Assembly (NCBI RefSeq): GCF_001953635.1
Contig: NZ_MEJH01000009.1
Span: 83,673 to 147,672 of the forward strand
DNA length: 64,000 nt
Reading direction: 5' to 3'
DNA from: Alteromonas abrolhosensis
Lineage (GTDB): Bacteria; Pseudomonadota; Gammaproteobacteria; Enterobacterales; Alteromonadaceae
Position numbers and translations under genes: made by a program. The notes under the pieces were generated by a model that was given only the letters and a program-made list of their open reading frames with translations, was not told where the DNA came from and ran no database searches. Numbering within the stretch: position 1 is the stretch's first letter; each line of letters begins with the position of its first letter. Below are positions 46,267-53,705 of the stretch, in pieces.

Positions 46267-46701
46267 CTATTGACCTCCTGAGCTAAGCGCTTTTTTCATG
46301 CCTTTAATTTTTCCGTTTAGAAATTCGAGGCTGGCTTGGTAGCGCAATCCATTATCTAAGAACCGATTTCTTTCCGCTTGGACCTCAACTGTGTTGCCGT
46401 CTCCGGTATCTGGTTGAGTTGGAATGCGGTATTGCATGTCAAAGTTTGCCGCTACCGACGTAGAATTGCCGCTTAGGTGGCGACTATCTGTCCGTACCAT
46501 TCCTGAAGAAGCATGATTGGCTGTACCGCCAGAAGCCTCTCGCATGGCTGACTGCATTGCTTTATTAAAATCAATGTCTCGCGCTTTATAACCAGGCGTG
46601 TTTGCGTTGGCTAGATTTCCGGCAATCACTTCCATACGCTCGGTGCGTATAGTTAGCGCTGACTCATGAAAGCCAACCAGCTTATCTAGGTTAATAGCCA
46701 T
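46267..46701 (-). CDS. flgB: Proximal rod protein FlgB
   Basis: Rod subunit. The frame extends to 46749 but the ATG at 46701 (MAINLDKLVGFHESAL), preceded by AGAGGT, gives the normal 144-residue family length. NLANANTPGYKARDIDFNKA is the hallmark. First gene of flgBCDE, under the sigma54 site at 46805. Confidence 0.96.
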   Translation of the reverse strand: MAINLDKLVGFHESALTIRTERMEVIAGNLANANTPGYKARDIDFNKAMQSAMREASGGTANHASSGMVRTDSRHLSGNSTSVAANFDMQYRIPTQPDTGDGNTVEVQAERNRFLDNGLRYQASLEFLNGKIKGMKKALSSGGQ

Positions 46702-46804
46702 AACATGACCTCTGACATACTTTAAATTCGTTACATGATGACAAGGCAAACGGTAAATGTAGATATTGAACTTCGCCGTTTAACTGTCGTTTGTAGAAAT
46801 AGTT

Positions 46805-46820
46805 AGCAAGGCAGATGCCA
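46805..46820 (-). promoter_or_regulatory. Sigma54 promoter of flgBCDE
   Basis: Minus strand TGGCATCTGCCTTGCT: GG-N10-GC with consensus -24 and TTGC -12. Leader about 90-100 bases to the flgB ATG. Confidence 0.85.
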
Positions 46821-46904
46821 TAATGAGATTTTGACGGAGGAGATAATGTTAGAGAGTCGACCTGATCTTAAAAAAAGTTTTATTTATCAGGCCGATAAGT
46901 TAGA

Positions 46905-47735
46905 TCATTTTTTTTGATAGTAGAGGCCTGGGTGGCACTTAACCATACTATAGGTATCACTTGCAGCACTGATCGATTCAGAGGCGCCAAGGAATAGCAC
47001 ACCCTGAGGCTGCAACTGTCCGGCAATTTGTTGCAGGATACGCTGTTTTACTTCTGCCGAAAAATAAATCAAAACATTGCGGCAAAAAACGATGTCAAAA
47101 CGGCCAAGTGCTGCATAGCTTGAAAGAAGATTTAAGCTTCTAAAGCTCACCATACGTCGAACGTCAGGTTTTACCTGCATAAGTCCACTTTCATTTTGCT
47201 GGAAAAAAGCCTGTCTACGTTGCGGCGACAACCCTCTGGCAAGCGACAATTCGTCGTAAATACCAAGCTCACACTTTTGCAGCATTTCTGACGACAAATC
47301 AGTCGCCACAATCTCAACACCCGCTCTCAAAGCGCCAGGGCGCTGACGTTGATACTCAAGAACGGACATAGCAATTGAATAAGGTTCTTGGCCCGATGAA
47401 CAAGCCGCGCTCCAAATACGAATTTTTTGATTTTTAGCCGACAGCGCTGGTAGTAACTCTTTTACTAGCAAATCGAAAGGGTAGTTATCTCTAAACCACA
47501 AGGTTTCATTTGTGGTCATTGCGTCAATAACGTGTTGCAGTAACGTTCTGTCGAACCCTTTCACAACCACATCAATCAGTTCGTCAGCTGACTCATATTT
47601 GTGTTTAAAGAGTAATGAGGCTAAGCGGCTACGCACTAGATATTGTTTATTATCACCTAACACTATGCCGCATTGCTTTTCTAAAAACTCTCTAAACTTA
47701 AGGTAACTCGCTGGCGAAACGTCTTTATTAGCCAA
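46905..47735 (-). CDS. cheR: Chemotaxis protein methyltransferase CheR
   Basis: SAM-dependent methylation of receptor glutamates. The 276-residue protein has a CheR N-domain (FREFLEKQCGIVLGDNKQYL), the SAM site IRIWSAACSSGQEPYSIAM, and the FCRNVLIYF motif. It starts 15 bases after cheV. Confidence 0.96.
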   Translation of the reverse strand: MANKDVSPASYLKFREFLEKQCGIVLGDNKQYLVRSRLASLLFKHKYESADELIDVVVKGFDRTLLQHVIDAMTTNETLWFRDNYPFDLLVKELLPALSAKNQKIRIWSAACSSGQEPYSIAMSVLEYQRQRPGALRAGVEIVATDLSSEMLQKCELGIYDELSLARGLSPQRRQAFFQQNESGLMQVKPDVRRMVSFRSLNLLSSYAALGRFDIVFCRNVLIYFSAEVKQRILQQIAGQLQPQGVLFLGASESISAASDTYSMVKCHPGLYYQKK

Positions 47736-47750
47736 TCCTATCTTGCTCCG

Positions 47751-48680
47751 TTATTCGCACTCAGTCATTAGCCACTTTTGTACCGCAGTAGCAAGTTCAT
47801 CAGGATGGAATTTCGCGATAAAGTCATCAGCCCCTACCTTCTGCACCATAGCTTGGTTGAAGACGCCACTAAGCGAGGTATGCAGTACAACGTGGAGCTT
47901 TTGGAGTTCCGGGGTGTTTTTAATTTCCGCGGTAAGGGTATACCCGTCCATTTCAGGCATCTCAATATCAGATACCAGTACACCTACACGGTTAGTAACA
48001 TCGCCGTACTCTTCGGCAATTTCTTTCAATCTGTTTAAGGCTTCAAGACCGTTTTTAGCGAGTTCAATCTCAAGACCCAGTGAAGTAAGCGCCTTTTTAA
48101 CTTGGTTTCTCGCTACCGCAGAATCGTCAGCGATAAAGATAATTTTGTTTTCTTGACCTTCTGTAGTCAGGCTTTCGGCCACTTCTGAACTTACTTCAGC
48201 GTTCAACGGAGAAATTTCATTCAAAATTTTCTCAACGTCCAGTATTTCGATAAGTTCGTTCTCAACTTCAGTCACTGCCGTAAGGTAGCTTGCTCTGCCA
48301 GTACCTTGTGGCGGAGGCATTATCGCATCCCAATTGGTGTTGATGATGCGTTCCACAGCCCCCACCAAAAACCCTTGAACAGAACGGTTATATTCTGCAA
48401 TGACGATAAAAGCATTAGAGAGATCTTCAATTTTGCGGCCGCGCGTCGCCATACTTAAATCGATTACCGATATAGTTTGACCACGAATGTGCGCCACACC
48501 ACGGACTAATGGATTTAATTTTGGCATTGCTGTAAGCGGAGGACACTGAAGCACTTCCCGCACTTTAAAAACGTTAATTCCAAAGCGTTGGCGGCCGTTC
48601 AGTCTAAACAGCAGCAACTCTAAGCGATTCTGCCCAACAAGCTGCGTGCGCTGGTTTACTGAATCTAAAATCCCCGACAT
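47751..48680 (-). CDS. cheV: Chemotaxis coupling protein CheV
   Basis: Receptor-kinase coupling protein with a receiver domain. The 309-residue protein has a CheW-like N-terminal domain (LLFRLNGRQRFGINVFKVRE, MPKLNPLVRGVAHIRGQTISVIDL) and a C-terminal receiver with IIFIADDSAVARNQV and the phospho-acceptor in VLVSDIEMPEMDG. It is divergent from flgA. No clear sigma54 or sigma28 site on this strand. Confidence 0.96.
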   Translation of the reverse strand: MSGILDSVNQRTQLVGQNRLELLLFRLNGRQRFGINVFKVREVLQCPPLTAMPKLNPLVRGVAHIRGQTISVIDLSMATRGRKIEDLSNAFIVIAEYNRSVQGFLVGAVERIINTNWDAIMPPPQGTGRASYLTAVTEVENELIEILDVEKILNEISPLNAEVSSEVAESLTTEGQENKIIFIADDSAVARNQVKKALTSLGLEIELAKNGLEALNRLKEIAEEYGDVTNRVGVLVSDIEMPEMDGYTLTAEIKNTPELQKLHVVLHTSLSGVFNQAMVQKVGADDFIAKFHPDELATAVQKWLMTECE

Positions 48681-48906
48681 AGGTCACCTCTAAGTAATAC
48701 TGGGCATGATCATTGCCTCTTATGTTAAAGATAGACAATATCACTAAATTTTTGCAGGTCAAACGACAGAAAAATGACACTAATTTGCATTTTTCAGTCT
48801 TTAGTAGAGTTTTTACCTTTACTTAGGTCATGATCCTGCATTGACTCTCGTGCTTGTAGACCTAAAAGGTTTGCTCTTGCGGTTGTAATTTAACGCGAAA
48901 GTAAAC

Positions 48907-48922
48907 CGGCCGTATTTAAGCA
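48907..48922 (+). promoter_or_regulatory. Possible sigma54 promoter of flgA
   Basis: Plus strand CGGCCGTATTTAAGCA has GG-N10-GC spacing 35 bases before the flgA ATG, but the -12 box (AAGCA) is poor. A second GG-N10-GC site (GGGCATGATCATTGCC, 48702-48717) has a better -12 but lies 240 bases away. Neither is certain. Confidence 0.3.
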
Positions 48923-48956
48923 TAGTCAATAACTTGTAAACTGAACACGAAAAGTC

Positions 48957-49676
48957 ATGATGAAAAATACAAACGCCTTAATGCGCCTAACCTTCACACG
49001 ATTACTGTCATTTACTGTTTTCAGTGTACTTTCAATGAACTGCTTGGCGACACAAACCAATCACGAACGAGTTGAAGAAGGCGCAAAACAATACCTCATA
49101 GCTCAACTGGCTGATAACACGCAGGATACTAGCATTGATGTGTCTATTGTGAAGATAGACGATAGGATAAATATTCCAGATTGTCCTACCGGATTTGAAT
49201 ATAACGCATCGCAAGAAGCGTTGACTCAATCGTATATTTCGGTGCGAGTGAGTTGCAGAAATAACGAATGGTATCTTTTTACCAGTGGCCAAGTTACACG
49301 AACCAAAGAGATTGTGGTAACCCAAGGCGCAATAAGCCCTGGAACAGTTTTAACATCGTCAAATCTATCGTTGGCGAAAGTTGATGTGAGACGTTTACGC
49401 TACACCGCATTTACCGATCTTGAGGCGCTTATTGGAGCACGGATGAAGCGCCGTGTGACCGATGGACAGGCCATACAATCGAATATGCTATGCTTTGTTT
49501 GCAAAGGCGATAGAATTACGATTACCGCAGAGATCGCAGGTATGGAAGTAAAAACCGCAGGAATCGCTCAACAGGACGGTGTTGTGGGTGACAATATTAA
49601 GGTAATTAATGCCAGTAGCCAAAAGGCGGTGATAGCAAGAGTCGCAAGCCCTGAAGAAGTCGTGATACACTTATAA
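48957..49676 (+). CDS. flgA: P-ring assembly chaperone FlgA
   Basis: Periplasmic chaperone for FlgI. The 239-residue precursor has a signal peptide (RLLSFTVFSVLSMNCLA) and the SAF-containing body with GQVTRTKEIVVTQGAISPGTVL and DNIKVINASSQKAVIARVAS. Start could be the first or second of two adjacent ATGs. It stands between cheV and flgM in the usual vibrio order. Confidence 0.93.
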   Translation: MMKNTNALMRLTFTRLLSFTVFSVLSMNCLATQTNHERVEEGAKQYLIAQLADNTQDTSIDVSIVKIDDRINIPDCPTGFEYNASQEALTQSYISVRVSCRNNEWYLFTSGQVTRTKEIVVTQGAISPGTVLTSSNLSLAKVDVRRLRYTAFTDLEALIGARMKRRVTDGQAIQSNMLCFVCKGDRITITAEIAGMEVKTAGIAQQDGVVGDNIKVINASSQKAVIARVASPEEVVIHL

Positions 49677-49682
49677 ACGAGG

Positions 49683-49702
49683 CAGTGAAAATCTGCTTTT
49701 TT
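49683..49702 (+). terminator. Weak terminator after flgA
   Basis: GCAG-TGAAAAT-CTGC followed by TTTTTTG. Only a 4-base stem, so its strength is doubtful; it precedes the flgM promoter. Confidence 0.4.
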
Positions 49703-49716
49703 GTTCACAATTTAGC

Positions 49717-49743
49717 TAAAGAAATCAGCCTAAAGGCCGATAT
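49717..49743 (+). promoter_or_regulatory. Sigma28 promoter of flgMN
   Basis: Plus strand TAAA-N15-GCCGATAT. Consensus except the last base. Start near 49750, about 29 bases before the flgM ATG. Confidence 0.9.
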
Positions 49744-49778
49744 ACTTTACAGAGGCAAAAAAGTAGTGAGGATCAATT

Positions 49779-50108
49779 ATGGCAATTAATAATATAAACA
49801 ACGGGTTACCTAAAACCCCCGTTGATAATGGGAAGGTTGCGCAACAAAACCAGACGCAACAATCTCCACAGCAGGCATCGACGCAAGCTGCGCAAACCGC
49901 TTCGGTTCCGCGTCAGGATTCTGTGTCTTTGACTCAATCTGCTCAGCAGCTTAATCAGGTTCAAAAGAAAGGTTCAGAAGCGCCTGTTAACCAAGAAAAA
50001 GTGGATCGTCTTAAAAAAGCGATTCAAAGTGGTGAGTATAAAGTTAACCCTGAAGTACTTGCTAACAAGATTGCGAAGTTAGAATCTGAAATTTTTGGCG
50101 CTAAATAA
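49779..50108 (+). CDS. flgM: Anti-sigma28 factor FlgM
   Basis: Holds FliA (sigma28) inactive until it is exported. The 109-residue protein has a Gln-rich disordered N-terminal half and the sigma-binding C-terminal half VDRLKKAIQSGEYKVNPEVLANKI. A sigma28 promoter upstream gives the standard negative feedback on sigma28. Confidence 0.95.
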   Translation: MAINNINNGLPKTPVDNGKVAQQNQTQQSPQQASTQAAQTASVPRQDSVSLTQSAQQLNQVQKKGSEAPVNQEKVDRLKKAIQSGEYKVNPEVLANKIAKLESEIFGAK

Positions 50109-50152
50109 TTAGCGACAACAGTTAGAACACGTTCAATTAAAAGAGAAATGAT

Positions 50153-50584
50153 GTGACTGAACAAGTAAGCCAATTAACGCAAGCACTCACTAAGCAAGTG
50201 GAGCAACTGTCTACACTTGCTGTTTTGCTTGAAAAAGAATTGCAGCTTATCAGTTCACGTGATGCTGAATCGCTAATGAATTTGTTAGACGAAAAAACAG
50301 CGTTATTAACATCGATTCAAGCACTTGACGGAAGTATTGAACGTACCATCAATAGCCAAGATTCACTGTCGGAAGAAGACGAAGTGTTAATGACTGATGC
50401 TAAGAAACTTCTCGACGACTGCAAATATCGCACGCAGGTCAATCAAAAAGCTGTAGAGCAAGGACAGCTACGCCTCACACACCTACGCAACTTGATGATG
50501 GAAGTGCGTGCGAAAGAATCTCTTACTTACGACAAAAAGGGAAAGCCGAAAGGCGGCACTTTAGGTTCTGGAGTTAGCGCTTAA
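50153..50584 (+). CDS. flgN: FlgK/FlgL export chaperone FlgN
   Basis: Helical chaperone of 143 residues: LTKQVEQLSTLAVLLEKELQLISSRD followed by ESLMNLLDEKTALLTSIQ, typical of FlgN. GTG start after AAGAGAA. It follows flgM by 44 bases and shares its promoter. Confidence 0.93.
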   Translation: MTEQVSQLTQALTKQVEQLSTLAVLLEKELQLISSRDAESLMNLLDEKTALLTSIQALDGSIERTINSQDSLSEEDEVLMTDAKKLLDDCKYRTQVNQKAVEQGQLRLTHLRNLMMEVRAKESLTYDKKGKPKGGTLGSGVSA

Positions 50585-50606
50585 GGTAACCCGTTTATAA
50601 CAGGCC

Positions 50607-50696
50607 TTAGGATTTCCCCCAACGAACTTCCCCTGCCTCGATTTGATAAGCAGCGGCATTCACATCTTTGAATACGCCAATAGCTCGGTCTACTCA
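50607..50696 (-). other. Short coding-like stretch, possible gene remnant
   Basis: In the 225-base gap between flgN and flgP the minus strand encodes about 28 residues with protein-like composition (AIGVFKDVNAAAYQIEAGEV, then RWGKS and stop) immediately after an in-frame stop and without a start codon. I do not recognise the family. It may be the end of a lost gene. The rest of the gap shows nothing else. Confidence 0.3.
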
Positions 50697-50809
50697 CACG
50701 CTAAGCCGGCATCAATAAATAAAATTTACTACTAGACTTAACGGATACAAGTCACATCGAACTTGGCGTAATTAGGTGATGTACCCACATAGGGAGTATG
50801 AACTAGACG

Positions 50810-51295
50810 CTAATAATACTTCACATCTTTCACTCTGCGCGGTTTCGCAGTTGACAAATAAATGTCATAAACTTGTTGCATGTCCAACGCTAGCTCAGTG
50901 ACGTACGTGTCTTCTCCTACCGGATAGGCTTTAACCACTTCAGCACCACGAATTACTCCTTCCACCGACGCGCGCAAGGTTTCACTCTCGATAACTAGAT
51001 GAGACAGAGATTGGTTGCCTTCAATTTTTTGACCATAAACCTGCTCGGTTAGCTCTCGGTATGCATCTAATTTTGACGCTTTCATTGCCATAATTAGCTT
51101 CATACTATCGCCCTTTCCTCGTTGAGAAGAGATTGGCGCATAGCCCACGGCTTTCAGTACTGGGTAAGTCTCCGGCTCCACCGTTTCCCATTCTACGTGC
51201 TTATCAATTATGCCACATCCGCCTGTGCTAATTGCTAAACCGAGAAAGCAAGACAGCATAAGCGACTTTGATTTATTCAATTTTTTCAAGCACAT
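50810..51295 (-). CDS. flgP: Outer-membrane flagellar lipoprotein FlgP
   Basis: LPP20-family lipoprotein of the H ring / basal disk of polar flagella. The 161-residue precursor has a basic N-terminus, a hydrophobic segment and the lipobox ISTGGC, then VGYAPISSQRGKG and MAMKASKLDAYRELTEQVYG typical of FlgP. It is divergent from flgT. The usual neighbour FlgO is not seen. Confidence 0.9.
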   Translation of the reverse strand: MCLKKLNKSKSLMLSCFLGLAISTGGCGIIDKHVEWETVEPETYPVLKAVGYAPISSQRGKGDSMKLIMAMKASKLDAYRELTEQVYGQKIEGNQSLSHLVIESETLRASVEGVIRGAEVVKAYPVGEDTYVTELALDMQQVYDIYLSTAKPRRVKDVKYY

Positions 51296-51501
51296 AGTTA
51301 TATTTCCAGTTTACATTTATGGTCAAACTTAACGTGTAGTAAAGACGCTGCCAATTGATTAGCGGCAAAATTACTACACGATGTAATTAAGCATTCCTCA
51401 ACAGCGTCCTACGGCGTATTTTCACATTCGCAGTGGACATGTAAGACACATTAGTAGATATAGCGCCTTAAACTCTGCCAGGTTCATGACAATGGGAGCA
51501 C

Positions 51502-51517
51502 TGCAAGATATGCGCCC
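51502..51517 (-). promoter_or_regulatory. Sigma54 promoter candidate for flgP
   Basis: Minus strand GGGCGCATATCTTGCA: GG-N10-GC with a consensus TTGCA -12 box. About 205 bases before the flgP ATG, which is rather far. Confidence 0.6.
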
Positions 51518-51561
51518 GTTTTAGCTCAATTGAAATGAACACTAAATTTGACGCCATAATT

Positions 51562-51577
51562 TGGCACTCTTTTCGCA
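51562..51577 (+). promoter_or_regulatory. Sigma54 promoter of flgT
   Basis: Plus strand TGGCACTCTTTTCGCA: perfect TGGCAC -24 box, GG-N10-GC. The transcript start would fall near 51588, at the edge of the tandem repeat. Confidence 0.8.
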
Positions 51578-51586
51578 TAACACTAG

Positions 51587-51636
51587 CTATCAATTACTGC
51601 CTATCGATTAATGCCTATCGATTAATGCCTATCAAG
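51587..51636 (+). repeat. 14-base tandem repeat at the flgT transcript start
   Basis: CTATCAATTACTGC followed by two exact CTATCGATTAATGC units and a partial CTATCAAG. It spans the predicted start site and early leader of flgT. Confidence 0.8.
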
Positions 51637-51682
51637 TTTCACGTTGGGTAGCGCAGATACATAAAACCTCTAGAGGTGTAGG

Positions 51683-52864
51683 GTGCGACACATTAACAGA
51701 ACAACGCTAGCAACCATTTTCAACGCTGTAGTGGCGGTAATTTGCCTGCTTGTATTTTTCGTTGGGCAAGCAAATGCCGTGTGGTATGAAGCTACCGGTC
51801 AAGCTGTAATCAGAGACGGTGATAAAGAAGCAGCTAGACGCGCTGCCACTCAAGAAGCTCTTAAGCAGGCTATGCTTTTTGCTGGCGCATCAGTTCATAG
51901 CGTCGCCAAACTTACCAACGGCCTGTTAAAAAATGAAGAGATGACAATTCGCTCTACTGGCGAAGTGGAACAATTGGAGCTGGTTGATGAAATCTATAGC
52001 GGCGATGTGCTAACAGTAAGTATACGCGCTGACATTTTTCCTAAAGGCAAAGTATGCGCTGCACAAGGCGACCAAAAGCATTTCGCCACTACGCATTTTC
52101 GCGTTCGCAATAGAGCGCAGTTGACTCAGGGCAACATCCCAAATTTCGATATTTCATTTACGCAACGATTGGCGCAAGCCATGCAAGATAAAACTGAAAA
52201 CTTAAGCATTACTTATATTGCACCACATACTGCAAAGTTTGACAGTCGATATACAGATCAAAATATACGTACCCTTTCAGCACAAAGTAACACACAATTT
52301 GTGCTGGTAGGGGTTATCGATGATGTTAGCGTGACCTATGAGGACGTGTCTGTGTTCACTCCTTGGCGTGATGGCACCTCGCAGCGCGCGTTTGCCCTTT
52401 CAATACAAGTTTACGACGGAATTAACGGTGGCTTGTTGTTAACCAAGTCCTATCAGGGTCAGGGAGAGTGGACATTTGATAGGTTTGAAAATGTAGATGA
52501 GTACTCGGCAACGTTTTGGCAGTCTCTTTACGGTCAAACTGTTGACGCTATTATTGCAGAGGCCATTGAAGATATAAAAGAGACAACGGCCTGTCAGCCT
52601 ATTACAGGAAGAGTTATCAATATTGCTGGAGATAAGATTTCCGTTTCTTTAGGAAGAGATAATGGCATTTCTGAAAAGGATGAACTATATCTTTATCAAG
52701 CTAAAGAGATTGTCGATAACCGTGGCCGTAAATACTTACAATACTCGCTATATCCTGGCAAGTTCGTGGTTAGTAATGCCTACGGTAATTCGTCTCTGGT
52801 AGTAAACGAAGGTACAGGTGTTATCGCAAATATTCAAGAACACGATTTTGTAGTTAAGAAATAG
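51683..52864 (+). CDS. flgT: Flagellar H/T-ring assembly protein FlgT
   Basis: Periplasmic protein needed for H-ring formation and stator (MotX/Y) anchoring in vibrios. The 393-residue precursor has a signal peptide (VVAVICLLVFFVGQANA), the conserved mature start VWYEATGQAVIRDGDKEAAR, a middle domain and a C-terminal SH3-like domain (ITGRVINIAGDKISVSLGRD). GTG start with AGAGGT upstream. Sigma54 promoter at 51562. Confidence 0.93.
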   Translation: MRHINRTTLATIFNAVVAVICLLVFFVGQANAVWYEATGQAVIRDGDKEAARRAATQEALKQAMLFAGASVHSVAKLTNGLLKNEEMTIRSTGEVEQLELVDEIYSGDVLTVSIRADIFPKGKVCAAQGDQKHFATTHFRVRNRAQLTQGNIPNFDISFTQRLAQAMQDKTENLSITYIAPHTAKFDSRYTDQNIRTLSAQSNTQFVLVGVIDDVSVTYEDVSVFTPWRDGTSQRAFALSIQVYDGINGGLLLTKSYQGQGEWTFDRFENVDEYSATFWQSLYGQTVDAIIAEAIEDIKETTACQPITGRVINIAGDKISVSLGRDNGISEKDELYLYQAKEIVDNRGRKYLQYSLYPGKFVVSNAYGNSSLVVNEGTGVIANIQEHDFVVKK

Positions 52865-53018
52865 TCTTTCTAGATTTCCACTTTAGCATTCGAAAACCTG
52901 GTTGGTTTATCAGCACAGCCATGTTATACCTATAACTACGTATAGCAAATTATACTTAAACTTTAGGTGAAGACGGTTACTCTCGCCTATACTTTAGTAT
53001 AACTAAAATAATGAAGTT

Positions 53019-53699
53019 ATGACCCTTTCTCTATTTGCGTCGCACTGCTTAGCATTAGTGGCCCTGCTACTAGCTGGACAGCAAATGAAGGATCAGTATG
53101 TAATCGAGTTTCCAAAGCTTGAACAGGAAGTAAAAAATAAATTTGGAGCTGATAAAGCATCACACGTTGCAGCGCTAGAAGTTGCCCTACACGCTCTTGA
53201 AAATAAGGGCGTTGAAGACCAATTGCTTGGTGTAAACGCTTTTTTCGATGAGCACATTCAGTACGCTACTGACGATATCGTATTCAAAGAAAAAGACTAC
53301 TGGGCTACCCCATCTGAACTTTTTGGCCATTCTCGCGGAGATTGTGAGGATTATGCCATTGCAAAATACGTAGCTCTGCTACACTTAGGTATCGATAGTT
53401 CTAAACTTCGCCTGATATATGTCAAAGCGAAGATTGGTAGAAGTCGAGTAACACAAGCACACATGGTTTTAGGATACTATGATTCCCCCTCATCGGATCC
53501 CCTGGTGCTAGACAGCTTAGTGTCAAACGTATTACCCGGCTCACAGCGCACAGACCTGATACCTGTTTTTAGCTTTAACGACTCAGGTATTTGGCAACCA
53601 GGCAAAACTGCACAGGTTTCTTCGTCTACCAGTAGATTATCTAGGTGGCGCGACGTTATTGAGCGCATGAAGCAAGAGGGGATTAGCAGAAGGTCCTAG
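53019..53699 (+). CDS. lapG: Periplasmic cysteine protease LapG
   Basis: Bacterial transglutaminase-like cysteine protease that cleaves the N-terminus of a LapA-type adhesin and releases it from the cell. The 226-residue protein has the catalytic triad readable as C109 (RGDCEDYA), H148 (QAHMVLG) and D165 (LVLDSL), matching the order and spacing of the P. fluorescens enzyme. The N-terminus is short and hydrophobic (LFASHCLALVALLLAG), acting as signal peptide though it lacks a basic n-region. It is 6 bases upstream of lapD, its inhibitor. The adhesin substrate starts at 61946. Confidence 0.94.
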   Translation: MTLSLFASHCLALVALLLAGQQMKDQYVIEFPKLEQEVKNKFGADKASHVAALEVALHALENKGVEDQLLGVNAFFDEHIQYATDDIVFKEKDYWATPSELFGHSRGDCEDYAIAKYVALLHLGIDSSKLRLIYVKAKIGRSRVTQAHMVLGYYDSPSSDPLVLDSLVSNVLPGSQRTDLIPVFSFNDSGIWQPGKTAQVSSSTSRLSRWRDVIERMKQEGISRRS

Positions 53700-53705
53700 G
53701 AGTTT

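Larger units (their letters stand above)
51296..51682. other. flgP-flgT divergent regulatory region (387 bases)
   Basis: Holds back-to-back sigma54 sites (51502-51517 minus, 51562-51577 plus) and a 14-base tandem repeat at 51587-51636. No coding frame is supported. Confidence 0.7.

Noticed and set aside
48702..48717. GGGCATGATCATTGCC as the flgA sigma54 promoter
   Set aside because: The spacing is right but it lies 240 bases upstream and GG-N10-GC occurs by chance about once in this length; kept only as an alternative.
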